The notes beneath the pieces were generated by a model. The model was not told the origin of the DNA and ran no database searches. It saw only the letters and a program-made list of their open reading frames with translations. This document shows, one piece after another, positions 17,438 to 26,465 of a stretch of 64,000 nt of DNA. The stretch is from Gp6-AA40 sp036274155. Its GTDB lineage: Bacteria; Acidobacteriota; Vicinamibacteria; Vicinamibacterales; UBA2999. Within the stretch, counting starts at the first letter, position 1. Every line of letters starts with the position of its first letter. The stretch spans positions 1 through 64,000 of the forward strand of contig DASUGH010000015.1 of the NCBI GenBank assembly GCA_036274155.1, given 5' to 3'. The position numbers were made by a program, and so were the translations under genes.

Positions 17438-20308
17438 ATGGGCATGGTTACGACCGCTCGAGTCCTGCTGCTGGCGGTTTTCGTCATGCTCCTCACCCTG
17501 CCGCTCCCGGGCGGCGCTCAGCAGGGGGCGTCGCAGGGCACGGGCCGCGCCGCGCAGGCGGCGGCGGCTCCGACGCCGGGCCTCGAGCAGCTGTCCGCCG
17601 GAGGCCTGGCGGAGGTGGACGGCACGCTCGACTTCGACACCCCCGAATTCACGCTGCGGCTCGTCAAGGATTCGCAAACGATCGCCGCCCTGCAGCCAAA
17701 AGGCGCCGCGGGATTCGACGCCAGAACGCCGTTCGACTTCACGCCCGCCGACCAGCTCACGGCGCGGCGAGGCGACCGCTTCAACCATCTCGGCGACATC
17801 ACGCTGCGGGTGAAGCAGGGGAACGGCGCATGGATCGATCTGGCATCGAGCGATGCGCGCAAGCCGGTTGCAGCCCTCGCATCGGTGCCGATGCCCGCCG
17901 GCGCGAAGCTGCTCGCGGCAGCAGATCTGACGCCCACGTTGCCGGAGGCCTCACCCGTACAGGTCACGCGCTCCTGGCAGATCGATGCGTCCGGTCATCT
18001 GGTGTTGCACTTCGATCTGCAGAACAGGACCGCTTCGCCGGTCACGATCGGTGGCCTCGGGTTCCCGGTCGTATTCAACAACATGATTCAGAACTTCACG
18101 ACCAATCGTGCGCGCACGCTGCCGGAAGCGCACGAGGTCTGTTCCTTCTTCGATCCATACGTCGGGCTCGACGCGGGCTATCTGCAGGTGACGCGGCTGT
18201 CGGGGGCCGGGCCCGCGCTCGTCGTCGTGCCCGAGCCGGGCACCAGGACGCCGTTCGAAGCGTTTCGTCCGTTGAACGACGCCTCGCGCCGCGGGCAGAC
18301 GTTCGAAGGCGCATTCGAATGGACGGTTGCCAGCCAGGGCTACGCGGAGAACGAATGGAAGAACGTGCGGCAGTGGAATCCGCCATCGTCCGTCGTCCTG
18401 AAGCCGGGCGAGGCGCGGGCTTTCGGATTGCGATTTCTCCTGGCGGGCGAGATCCGTCACATCGAACGCACGCTGGCTGCCAACGATCGCCCCGTGGCCG
18501 TCGGGATTCCCGGGTATATCGTGCCGGCCGACATCCAGGCGACGTTGCTGCTGACGCCGGGGAACCGCCGCGTCACGAACCTCGAGATCGAGCCCGCTGG
18601 GGCGCTGACGGTGACGTCGGAGGCGGCTGCCGCAGGCGGGCAGCGGCGATACGTCGTGAACGGAAAACGCCCCGGCCGCTCGCGTCTCACTGTCAAGTAC
18701 AGCGACGGCAGTGCGCAGAGCATTCATTACTACGTGACGAAGCCGGCACGGCAGGCCATCTCCGACCTCGGAACGTTCCTGACGACGAAAGCGTGGTACA
18801 CGGACGAGAGCGACCCGTTTCACCGCGCGCCGTCACCGATGACTTACGACCGCGCCAGGAACCGCATCGTGCTGCAGGACACGCGGGTGTGGGTCGCGGG
18901 TCTGTCAGACGAAGGCGGCAGCGGCGCGTGGCTCGCCGCGATGATGAAGGCCTTCGGCCAGCCCGAGAAGGCGGAGGTCGACAAGCTCTCGCAGTTCGTG
19001 GACCGGGTGATCTGGGGCCGCCTCCAGTACAGCGACGGTCCGCGCATGTACGGCGTGAGGAAGAGCCTTTTCTATTACCAGCCGGATTCGCTCCCCGACT
19101 ACCCCTATGAGGCCGGCAACTGGTCGACCTGGACGTCGTGGAACAAGTCGCAGGCCGAAGCGGTCGATCGCGCCTACAACTATCCTCACGTCGTCGCGGC
19201 GTACTGGTCGATGTACCGGCTGGCGCGCAACTACCAGGGACTGGTGAGCGCGCATCCGTGGGAGTGGTATCTCGACAAGGCTTTCAACACTGCGAAGTAC
19301 ATGACCGGTGGTTTTGCGGCGGACGGCCGCGGCGGCGTCGGCTACGTGAATGTCGGCCTGATGAACGGCGACATCTTCGTGATGCTGCTCGACGATCTGA
19401 AGCGGGAGCGCTGGACCGAGCAGGCAGCCTATCTGGAAGGTGCCATGAAGCGCCGTGCGGACCGCTGGAACGCCGACGCGTATCCGTTCGGCTCGGAGAT
19501 GGCGTGGGACTCGACGGGACAGGAAGAGATCTTCGCGTGGACGAACTACTTCGGCTACAAGGAAAAGTCGGTCGTCTCCCTCAACTCGATCCTCGGGTAC
19601 ATGCCGACGGTACCGCACTGGGGCTACAACGGGAACGCCCGCCGCTACTGGGACTTCTTCTACGGCGCCGCGCCGGGCGGCACGACAGAGCGCCAGATCC
19701 ACCACTACGGGTCTGGCATCAATGCGATCCCGGTGCTTGCGCAGTTCCGCCAGCATCCGGACGACCTGTATCTGCTTCGGATCGGCTACGGCGGGGTGAT
19801 GGGCGCCATCGCCGCCATCGATCAGGACGGGTTTCCGTCGGCGGCTTTCCACTCGTATCCGCAGAACCTGCGGTGGGACACGTACACAGGCGACTACGGC
19901 CCGAACTTCTTCGGGCACGCGGTCGCGACCGCGACGTACGTCGTGAACGATCCGGCGCTCGGCTGGCAGGCGTTCGGCGGGAATCTGCGCTCGGCCAATG
20001 GGTGGATCACCGTGCAGACGCTCGATTCCCTGCGCCGACGGGTCTATCTGGCGCCGGTCGGTTTGTACCTGACACTCGACGCCGGCACCTTCGAGAATGC
20101 GGCGCTCAATCCGTCGACCGGCGACGTTCGTCTGACGTTGTCGCCGTCGAACGCGCACACGCCGTCGGCGCGACTGCGGATCGAGCAGCCGGCGACGATT
20201 GCCGGCGTGGGCGCCTATCGCGCGACCAGGACGTACGCAATCGAGCGCGGCGCGCTCGTCATTCCGCTGCAGGCGACGGCGGCAAGCGTCGCGCTGAGTC
20301 CGAAATAG
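17438..20308 (+). CDS. Large secreted protein, DUF5695-like (possible carbohydrate-active)
   Basis: The 956-residue protein has a signal peptide (hydrophobic 8-24, ending GGAQQ). An N-terminal beta-rich half (about 40-430) is followed by an aromatic-rich alpha-helical half with many Trp/Tyr motifs (WSTWTSWNKSQAEAVDRAYN, WDSTGQEEIFAWTNYFGYKE), which resembles an alpha/alpha-toroid glycan-degrading fold. I believe it belongs to the DUF5695 family, recalled rather than searched. No catalytic residues can be assigned. Its position opposite GH127, with a shared 94-bp upstream region, suggests both act on the same polysaccharide. A second ATG two codons in is equally possible. Confidence 0.7.
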   Translation: MGMVTTARVLLLAVFVMLLTLPLPGGAQQGASQGTGRAAQAAAAPTPGLEQLSAGGLAEVDGTLDFDTPEFTLRLVKDSQTIAALQPKGAAGFDARTPFDFTPADQLTARRGDRFNHLGDITLRVKQGNGAWIDLASSDARKPVAALASVPMPAGAKLLAAADLTPTLPEASPVQVTRSWQIDASGHLVLHFDLQNRTASPVTIGGLGFPVVFNNMIQNFTTNRARTLPEAHEVCSFFDPYVGLDAGYLQVTRLSGAGPALVVVPEPGTRTPFEAFRPLNDASRRGQTFEGAFEWTVASQGYAENEWKNVRQWNPPSSVVLKPGEARAFGLRFLLAGEIRHIERTLAANDRPVAVGIPGYIVPADIQATLLLTPGNRRVTNLEIEPAGALTVTSEAAAAGGQRRYVVNGKRPGRSRLTVKYSDGSAQSIHYYVTKPARQAISDLGTFLTTKAWYTDESDPFHRAPSPMTYDRARNRIVLQDTRVWVAGLSDEGGSGAWLAAMMKAFGQPEKAEVDKLSQFVDRVIWGRLQYSDGPRMYGVRKSLFYYQPDSLPDYPYEAGNWSTWTSWNKSQAEAVDRAYNYPHVVAAYWSMYRLARNYQGLVSAHPWEWYLDKAFNTAKYMTGGFAADGRGGVGYVNVGLMNGDIFVMLLDDLKRERWTEQAAYLEGAMKRRADRWNADAYPFGSEMAWDSTGQEEIFAWTNYFGYKEKSVVSLNSILGYMPTVPHWGYNGNARRYWDFFYGAAPGGTTERQIHHYGSGINAIPVLAQFRQHPDDLYLLRIGYGGVMGAIAAIDQDGFPSAAFHSYPQNLRWDTYTGDYGPNFFGHAVATATYVVNDPALGWQAFGGNLRSANGWITVQTLDSLRRRVYLAPVGLYLTLDAGTFENAALNPSTGDVRLTLSPSNAHTPSARLRIEQPATIAGVGAYRATRTYAIERGALVIPLQATAASVALSPK

Positions 20309-20332
20309 CGCGATCGCACCGCCGCAGTGTCT

Positions 20333-21094
20333 TCAGGCCGCCCACCCCGAGCAGCGCAGGAACTCGACATCGTCTGGCGTGATCTTGACCATGAGGACGA
20401 GTCCGAGATAACCGATCATCGAGTTGGGACGCCGTGCAGTCGTATAGATCAAGTGGTCTCCGCCTTCGCCTGCGTCGAGCTGTTCACGCTGCTCGTTCGC
20501 TGTGATGTGCGAGATATCGGCGGCGGTCTGACGGATTGTGCCTTCAGCGCATTTCTCGACGAACCCTCTGGCGCGAACGGTCAACACGATGCGCTCGACC
20601 GTGCCGAAGCCGAGCGTGTCGTTGCGGCGCACGTCCGCGAACCAGGTGCCATCCTGGATCCTCCAGTACTCAGACGTTTGAGAGGTGGCGGAATTCGAGT
20701 ACCACTTTCCGACGTGTGGCAGGCGTTTGTCGGCGACGCCAAGGCACTCGGTCCCCTTCGCTCGAAACACCCAGGCGGTGGCAATCCGCACCGATCGCCC
20801 TTCCACAATCGGACGTGATTCGACGAGCAGGCCGGGACAGTCGCCGACAGCACCGGAGACTTTTCGCGGCTCGGATATTCCGAGGCGCTTCGCGAGCTTC
20901 AGGACGTCACCGCGATCGGAAGAACCGAGCGTCCCGCCGCCAATAGTCCAGTCGACGGCATCCTGCCAGCCGGCGGGGTGTGCCGCGATCGCCATCCAGG
21001 CGAACGGCACCAGCACCACCCACCGTCGGGCGCGACCGCGTTGCCGTGAGTACGCCGCTCGGACGCCGTCCACCGGTCGAGGCGACATCGACAA
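20333..21094 (-). CDS. Hypothetical exported protein
   Basis: The 253-residue protein has a basic N-terminus (RQRGRARR) followed by a hydrophobic stretch VVLVPFAWMAIAAHPAG, consistent with a signal peptide or anchor. The remainder has mixed beta character and three cysteines. I recognise no domain. It ends convergently 24 bp from the DUF5695-type gene. Codon use looks normal for the window, so I regard it as a real gene. Confidence 0.55.
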   Translation of the reverse strand: MSMSPRPVDGVRAAYSRQRGRARRWVVLVPFAWMAIAAHPAGWQDAVDWTIGGGTLGSSDRGDVLKLAKRLGISEPRKVSGAVGDCPGLLVESRPIVEGRSVRIATAWVFRAKGTECLGVADKRLPHVGKWYSNSATSQTSEYWRIQDGTWFADVRRNDTLGFGTVERIVLTVRARGFVEKCAEGTIRQTAADISHITANEQREQLDAGEGGDHLIYTTARRPNSMIGYLGLVLMVKITPDDVEFLRCSGWAA

Positions 21095-21130
21095 ATTATC
21101 ACATCCCTTGCGACATCCTGTGACGCGGCG

Positions 21131-22174
21131 CTACCGACCGAACAGGCGCTGGTAGTCGACGGCGCTCTCGCACACGAATTCCGATACGAACTCCGTTTCA
21201 GGGCGAAGCGCGAAGGTTCGCGGCGCGATCCTCCAGGCCGTCTCCCAGACGTTTGGATCCTCCACCGTGACCTCATACTGCAGGTTTCCGTTCTCGAGTT
21301 TCTGGAAGCGCTCGACGACGTGCAGCGCGTCGGTGTGCATGAAGCCGTGGACTTCAGTCTTGTCGTTGAAGCCGACGGCGTCGATCACCAGTGTGTCTCC
21401 CTCCCATCGGCCCACCGAAGTACCCATCCATGACGGGTCGGGGTCGATCGCCTGCGGCCGGCCGTCGAGAGGCACGAATCGGACGGCCATTGGATACTCG
21501 TACACGATCACCATGAACGCCGCCGTCTGCACGATCTGAAACGGATATGGCGTGATGTAGGTCTGAGGGATGCCCAGGGGCTTGCAGTCGTTGCCGGTTG
21601 TCAGCGTCGTTCGGCCGCGCACGTCGTTCGGCCCGCCGCGAACGATGCGGAACTTCTCGGCCCCTGGCTTCAGCGGCGGCGGCGTCGTCCCCTGCGGGAG
21701 GCCGGCGTTGCCGTAGACGCCGGACAGATCGGGCCGGCCGTCCGGCGTGCGCCGGATACTTCCGCTCGTCGCGCGCGGTTCGGCGGCTCCCGCCCGCGGC
21801 GACGCGCCCTCGACTGTGACGGTGGTCATCCGGGTCGGCCCGCCTTTCATCGTGAGCGTGTAAGTCGTCGTCGTCGATGGCCAGACCTGTTTGCTGCCTC
21901 GTGGCGTGACGGCGCCGACACCAGGCTCGATCGCGATGCCTCTCGGGTTCTCCGTCTGCCACACGAGGAGCACCGGCTGTCCGGCTTTGACGGTTGCCGG
22001 CCGGGCTTCGAAGGTGACGATGCGTGGCTCGAGACCCGGCTGCGCGCCGCGTCCCCCTCTGCCGGTTGGCGCGGCTCCGCGGCCGTCCTGCGGCGGCGGG
22101 GGCTGGTTCTGCGCCGGCTGCGGCGCGGGTGCGCTGGCGGTCACCATGGCGAGCAGGAAGAAGAGCGTCTTCAT
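21131..22174 (-). CDS. Secreted protein with Ig-like segment and TPDGRPDLSG domain
   Basis: The 347-residue protein has a signal peptide, then a Pro/Gln/Gly-rich linker. An Ig-like beta domain follows (VTFEARPATVKAGQPVLLVW; the TTTTYTLTMKG strand is typical of such domains). Then come RTPDGRPDLSGVYG, QIVQTAAFMVIVYE and GRWEGDTLVIDAVGF. The second half is paralogous to the genes at 5556-6389 and 22641-23714. Function is unknown. The start is the ATG before the signal peptide; the frame is open farther upstream but would overlap the divergent YjbR gene. Confidence 0.75.
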   Translation of the reverse strand: MKTLFFLLAMVTASAPAPQPAQNQPPPPQDGRGAAPTGRGGRGAQPGLEPRIVTFEARPATVKAGQPVLLVWQTENPRGIAIEPGVGAVTPRGSKQVWPSTTTTYTLTMKGGPTRMTTVTVEGASPRAGAAEPRATSGSIRRTPDGRPDLSGVYGNAGLPQGTTPPPLKPGAEKFRIVRGGPNDVRGRTTLTTGNDCKPLGIPQTYITPYPFQIVQTAAFMVIVYEYPMAVRFVPLDGRPQAIDPDPSWMGTSVGRWEGDTLVIDAVGFNDKTEVHGFMHTDALHVVERFQKLENGNLQYEVTVEDPNVWETAWRIAPRTFALRPETEFVSEFVCESAVDYQRLFGR

Positions 22175-22226
22175 GAGCGTGCCTCGCGGACCGGTATGCC
22201 GGCCCCGATCGTACAATCGTCCACCA

Positions 22227-22628
22227 ATGAAATCGACCGGTTTCGCCGCGGTCCGTGCCGCCGCTGCCGCCCTGCCCGACGTCGAGGTGGTCACGAGCAG
22301 GGGTGCCCCGGCGCTGAAGGTGCGCGGCAGGATGTTCGTGTGTTCGGCGACCAACAAGTCGGCCGAGCCGAACACGCTCCTCGTGAGGATGGACTTCGCT
22401 CAGCGCGACGCGCTCGTGCAGGAGGATCCGGACGTCTACTACCTCGAGGAGCATTACGTCGGCTATCCGTGCGTACTCGTGCGGCTGTCGCGCGTGCATC
22501 CGGATGCGTTGCGGGATCTCGTCCAGGGTGCGTATCGATTCGTGAGCGCCACCGCGCCCAGGCGCCGCGAACGGGTCGCAGGACGCTCCTCGCCACGTCC
22601 GCGGCGGGCGGTCAGGAAGAAGAATTAA
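22227..22628 (+). CDS. MmcQ/YjbR-family protein
   Basis: The 133-residue protein fits the small MmcQ/YjbR fold, often described as DNA-binding-like. It opens LPDVEVVTSRGAPALKVRGR, continues with a LLVRMDFAQRDALVQEDPD beta-helix unit and YPCVLVRLSRV, and ends in a very basic tail (RRRERVAGR and PRRAVRKKN). The tail is longer and more basic than usual and could bind nucleic acid. The start codon is 52 bp from that of the divergent secreted protein. Cellular role is unknown. Confidence 0.75.
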   Translation: MKSTGFAAVRAAAAALPDVEVVTSRGAPALKVRGRMFVCSATNKSAEPNTLLVRMDFAQRDALVQEDPDVYYLEEHYVGYPCVLVRLSRVHPDALRDLVQGAYRFVSATAPRRRERVAGRSSPRPRRAVRKKN

Positions 22629-22640
22629 ATCCCAGGAAGG

Positions 22641-23714
22641 ATGATGCGTCCACGAAGTGAATCTCCCGTGCGGGCCGCAATCATGACGGCTCTCATTCTT
22701 GCCGCATCGAGTGCGACAGCGCATCACAGCTTCGCGCCGCACTTCGATACGACCAGACGGGTCAACATTTCGGGCACGGTCACGCGGTACGAGGCGAGGA
22801 ATCCGCACAGCTATCTCCACATCGATGCCGTCGACGAGAACGGTCGGACGCGGGAATACGTGTGCGAATCGCACGGCGTGACACAACTCACCCGCATCGG
22901 CATCACTCCGCAACTGTTCAAGCCCGGAACGAAGCTGACGGTCACGGGGCCCGCGTCGCGGCACAGTCCGTACATGTGCTTCTTTGAAATCATCGAGTGG
23001 GCAGATGGCCGCACGATGAACGTGAACGGCCCGGGGGGATCGCAGCGAACGCCTCCGCCGGCGAAATTGGCGCCGCGTCAGGACGTGTTCGGAACGTGGC
23101 TGCTTGCGCCGGGCCGGAACCGGGGCGCCGGCGATCAGCCACCACCCATGCAGCTGCTGACACCGGCAGGAGAAAAGGCCGTGGCGGCCTACGACCCGTT
23201 CAAGGACGATCCCGTGTTCCGATGCGATCCGGTTGCCGTGCAGCGTGTCTGGCAGGCGCCGAGCACGCCGTTGGAAATTCTGCGGGACGGCACGGATGTC
23301 GTGCTGCGTCACGAGTGGATGGATGTCCGGCGGGTCGTTCACATGAACATGAAGACCCACCCGAAAGGTGGCCCGAGGAGCGCGCTCGGCCATTCGATCG
23401 GCCATTGGGTGGGCGGCACGCTGGTCATCGAGACCGCAGACTATTCGGCCGGTGTTCTGGAACAGTATGTCGAGCAGCGAGGTCAGCCGACGAAGGGGTT
23501 GCTGCATTCGGCGTCCCTCACAACCGTTGAACGCCTCCACATCGATCCGGCCCGCCAACGCCTCATCGTCGACATCGATGTGACCGACCCGGAGTTCTTC
23601 ACGCAGCCGTTGACGCGAATGACGATGGAGTACTCGCCGTCCGATCTGAAAATTGCGCCGTTCAACTGTGCACGAGAGGGTCTGACCGGGACGATCCAGA
23701 ACGCGCCAAAGTAA
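22641..23714 (+). CDS. DUF6152-family secreted protein
   Basis: The 357-residue protein has a signal peptide ending ASSATA, and then AHHSFAPHFD, the hallmark of DUF6152, at about residues 27-36. A beta-barrel-like N-terminal domain of about 100 residues follows (GTVTRYEARNPHSYLHIDAV). The C-terminal half carries GHWVGGTLVIETADYS and TTVERLHID. These are related to the matching segments of the TPDGKPDLSG proteins, so it appears to be a fusion of two secreted modules. Function is unknown; the HH near the mature N-terminus could bind metal, which is inference. It begins 12 bp after the YjbR gene. Confidence 0.75.
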   Translation: MMRPRSESPVRAAIMTALILAASSATAHHSFAPHFDTTRRVNISGTVTRYEARNPHSYLHIDAVDENGRTREYVCESHGVTQLTRIGITPQLFKPGTKLTVTGPASRHSPYMCFFEIIEWADGRTMNVNGPGGSQRTPPPAKLAPRQDVFGTWLLAPGRNRGAGDQPPPMQLLTPAGEKAVAAYDPFKDDPVFRCDPVAVQRVWQAPSTPLEILRDGTDVVLRHEWMDVRRVVHMNMKTHPKGGPRSALGHSIGHWVGGTLVIETADYSAGVLEQYVEQRGQPTKGLLHSASLTTVERLHIDPARQRLIVDIDVTDPEFFTQPLTRMTMEYSPSDLKIAPFNCAREGLTGTIQNAPK

Positions 23715-23728
23715 TGCCCGCGCCGGGG

Positions 23729-25021
23729 TCACTTGAAGACGTCGAGGATCTTCGTCAGGTCGTCGTCCTCCGGTTTCTCCCATCCCGCCTCGAAGTACTT
23801 CTCCCAGTTCTTGGCCCAGGGCCGGCCGTAGAAGTCCACGAAGCGCGGATCCGATTCGGTGGTCTGCACCGGGAATCCGTTCACGTTCTTGATGTTGCTC
23901 AGGCATTCCACGTGCGTCCGGCGCCGGCTGGCATCGTCCAGACCTGCCGCGCGGTTGTACCGGGACACCTGATAGAGCGGCGCCACGAAGGCTTCGGGAT
24001 CGTAGAAGTACGCATCCTGTCTGAGGCCGACGAAGCGCCCGTTGTTCATGACCGGCGACCAGATCTCGACGGTCTCCAGGCTGCTGCTGAACTCGAACAT
24101 GCCATGGGTCAGGATCCAGCCCTGAACGTTCGCGGTCCAGGTGACGAGTGACGTTCCGTCCCAGAATCCGACCGTCTCGCCGAACCACTGCGGTACCTGC
24201 TGCACGTGCTGCCTGCCGACCTGAATCTGCCGGAAGAAGTTGTCGGCAATGCCGGACACCAATTGGATCGTGTCCTTGTTCATGATCAGCTGAAAGTTCC
24301 CACCCTGCGACGCCTGCGCCCACCAGCGCAGGAAGCCTTCCGGGTAGCACAGCGAGGCATTCCACTGCGGCGAATTCGTGACCGCCTCGTGGAAGTTGTT
24401 CTGGACCATCCACTGCTGATACTTCGGCGTGAGCAGCGACAGAATCGTCGGCACCTGCATCGTCCGGCCCCAGATCCACTGCTGATCGTTGAGGGCGTTG
24501 TCGCGCCCGTACCAGCCATCCCAGTCCGGAACCGTGGCCTTCGTGTACACGGTCGGGCCGCCCCTGGCCTTTGCCGCGGCCATCAGCGCCTCGTACTGCT
24601 CCTTCGCGGTCTTGTACGGCTGAGGGCTCAGGATCCTGTCGCGCGACAGTTCGATGTCGCAGTCGCCCCAGAAGGTCGTGGCCGGCGGGTTCGCACCGAC
24701 ACGTTGCTGGGTGAACAGCTCCATCAGGTTCCTGGGGGTGTTGCAGCGCCAGTACCGCTTGTCCATCCAGGAGGCCTTGTCCTTGTAGAAGTTCCTGGTG
24801 GTGAACAGGTCCACTGCCAGCCGCTCGACACCCGCCGGCGGTCCCGGGTTGTTGGGCGGCAGGTTGCCGCGCCCGCCACCACGTCCGCCGCCTGCACCTT
24901 GCGGCGCTCCTCCAGGCTGGCCCTGACCAGCGCCCGTGCCGCGCTGCTGCGCATAGCCGGCAGCGAGCGGCGCCAGCAGCACACCAACCGTGACGATCCA
25001 TTGGAACAGTCTGGCTTTCAT
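23729..25021 (-). CDS. Secreted protein, function unknown (Acidobacteriota-type)
   Basis: The 430-residue protein has a signal peptide (MKARLFQW to AGYAQQ), a Gly/Gln/Pro-rich linker up to about residue 62 and then a Trp-rich body. Near residues 275-300 it has ETVGFWDGTSLVTWTANVQG, a looser version of the GxWxGDTLV segment in three neighbouring genes. A conserved C-terminus ends KPEDDDLTKILDVFK. No enzyme motif is apparent. It is convergent with the DUF6152 gene, 14 bp apart. Confidence 0.7.
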   Translation of the reverse strand: MKARLFQWIVTVGVLLAPLAAGYAQQRGTGAGQGQPGGAPQGAGGGRGGGRGNLPPNNPGPPAGVERLAVDLFTTRNFYKDKASWMDKRYWRCNTPRNLMELFTQQRVGANPPATTFWGDCDIELSRDRILSPQPYKTAKEQYEALMAAAKARGGPTVYTKATVPDWDGWYGRDNALNDQQWIWGRTMQVPTILSLLTPKYQQWMVQNNFHEAVTNSPQWNASLCYPEGFLRWWAQASQGGNFQLIMNKDTIQLVSGIADNFFRQIQVGRQHVQQVPQWFGETVGFWDGTSLVTWTANVQGWILTHGMFEFSSSLETVEIWSPVMNNGRFVGLRQDAYFYDPEAFVAPLYQVSRYNRAAGLDDASRRRTHVECLSNIKNVNGFPVQTTESDPRFVDFYGRPWAKNWEKYFEAGWEKPEDDDLTKILDVFK

Positions 25022-25042
25022 CTCTCGACCTCGAGCATTGGT

Positions 25043-25189
25043 CTACTCCCAGCGGAAGACTTTCGCCGAGATGGTCGTGCAGATCTCTCCCTCCCGCACG
25101 TCGAACGAGACATCGTCGACGGCAACGGTGGATCCATAGGTCTTGCGAATGTTCGAGACCTGAACGACCGGAGCGTCCGCGGGCACCAT
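25043..25189 (-). pseudogene. Fused ends of a deleted ABC transporter (48 codons)
   Basis: The open frame begins like an ABC ATPase: MVPADAPVVQVSNIRKTYG, then STVAVDDVSFDVREGEI, the stretch that normally leads into Walker A. Instead of GLLGPNGAGKT it continues CTTISAKVFRWE and stops. That tail resembles the C-terminus of an ABC-2 permease (AKxFRW). The simplest reading is an in-frame deletion of about 1.5 kb joining the start of an ATPase gene to the end of the permease gene behind it. The fragment cannot be functional as a transporter. Confidence 0.65.
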
Positions 25190-25355
25190 CAGATGCTATC
25201 CCGGCAGGACGACCGGAAGGCGGGATCCCAGGTGCGGCAGGGATCCATCTGCGCGCGGTCGAGAAGAGGCACTGAGATCGCCGTGAATGCAATGGCAGGA
25301 GGCCGGAGGCGGGAGGCACGAGGGAAGAGGTAGGATGTAAGACGCTTCCACTCAA

Positions 25356-26354
25356 ATGAGCACCGTTCTGGTCACCGGAGGCGCCGGCTTCATCGGCTCT
25401 CACGTCGCGGAATCGCTGCTGGCGCGCCGTCACGCGGTGACGGTGCTCGACGATCTCAGTGGAGGGTTCGAGCAGAACGTGCCGGCAGGCGCGCGTTTCG
25501 TGCGCGGCAGCGTCACCGATCACGAGCTCGTCGACCGCGTGTTCGCCGACGGCAGGTTCGACTACGTCTATCACCTGGCCGCCTACGCGGCGGAGGGGCT
25601 GAGCCACTTCATCCGCCGCTACAATTACACGAGCAACGTGATTGGCAGCGTCAACGTCATCAACGCTGCTGTCAACCACGACGTCGAGGGACTGGTCTTC
25701 GCATCGTCGATCGCCGTCTATGGCAGCAGCCCGGCGCTTCCGGTGACCGAGGCCACGCTGCTCCAGCCCGAGGATCCGTATGGCGTCGCCAAGCATGCCG
25801 TCGAGTGCGATCTGCGTTCGAGCCACAGCCTGTTCGGCCTGAAGTTCATGATCTTCCGTCCGCACAACGTGTTCGGGCCACGGCAGAACATCGGCGATCC
25901 CTATCGCAACGTCGTCGGGATCTTCATGAACCAGATCCTCCAGGGCCTGCCGATGACCATCTTCGGCAACGGCGCGCAGACCCGTGCCTTCAGCTACATC
26001 GACGATGTGGCGCCGCTGATGGCGGAGGCGATCGAGGTGCCGCAGGCGTGGAATCAGGTGTTCAACATCGGCGCCGACACGCCGTCTTCGCTCAATGACC
26101 TGGCGCGGCGAGTCGCTTCGGTGATGGGGGTGCCGCCGCAGGTGGTCTATCTGCCGGCGCGTCACGAGGTGCAGCACGTGCACGCGTCGCACGAGTGCCT
26201 GGCTCGTGTCTTTGGCGAGCGGCAGAAGACCACGCTCGACGAGGGTCTCGCGAAGACGGCGGCGTGGGTCCGCCGCCACGGCGCCCGTCGCGGGTCGGCG
26301 TTCCAGGCGATCGAGATCTCGAAGAATCTGCCGGCCGCGTGGGTCACGCCATGA
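25356..26354 (+). CDS. NAD-dependent sugar epimerase/dehydratase (extended SDR)
   Basis: The 332-residue protein has the Rossmann motif GGAGFIG (8-14), an acidic residue pair at the end of the second strand (LDDLSGG), SSIAVYG (118-124) and the catalytic Y142-xxx-K146 in PYGVAK. It matches GalE-like UDP-sugar 4-epimerases and dTDP-glucose dehydratase relatives, and supplies a nucleotide sugar. The exact sugar is not certain. It opens a glycan-assembly cluster on the plus strand. A 15-residue region near 290 has extra basic residues but no obvious defect. Confidence 0.85.
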   Translation: MSTVLVTGGAGFIGSHVAESLLARRHAVTVLDDLSGGFEQNVPAGARFVRGSVTDHELVDRVFADGRFDYVYHLAAYAAEGLSHFIRRYNYTSNVIGSVNVINAAVNHDVEGLVFASSIAVYGSSPALPVTEATLLQPEDPYGVAKHAVECDLRSSHSLFGLKFMIFRPHNVFGPRQNIGDPYRNVVGIFMNQILQGLPMTIFGNGAQTRAFSYIDDVAPLMAEAIEVPQAWNQVFNIGADTPSSLNDLARRVASVMGVPPQVVYLPARHEVQHVHASHECLARVFGERQKTTLDEGLAKTAAWVRRHGARRGSAFQAIEISKNLPAAWVTP

Positions 26355-26357
26355 TCA

Positions 26358-26425
26358 GTCCGGCTCAAGCCGGACACCACGGACGACGGGAACGGCTGTG
26401 AGTGTCCGGCGTCCGCCTTGCGGAC
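26358..26425. repeat. Pair of small palindromes (GTCCGGCTCAAGCCGGAC and GTCCGC-CTT-GCGGAC)
   Basis: Two small hairpins, at 26358-26375 and 26411-26425, lie between the epimerase and glycosyltransferase genes. They resemble the palindrome at 17394-17413. They are transcribed within the putative operon and could affect mRNA stability, which is inference. Confidence 0.6.
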
Positions 26426-26465
26426 CTGTCACGAGTCGCGAGAGCTGAGGCACACTGAGCCAGAC

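Noticed and set aside
21354..26279. A very long minus-strand open frame of about 1640 codons
   Set aside because: Its residues are Arg/Ala/Gly/His-rich low-complexity sequence spanning several well-supported genes on both strands; high GC makes stop codons rare in other frames.
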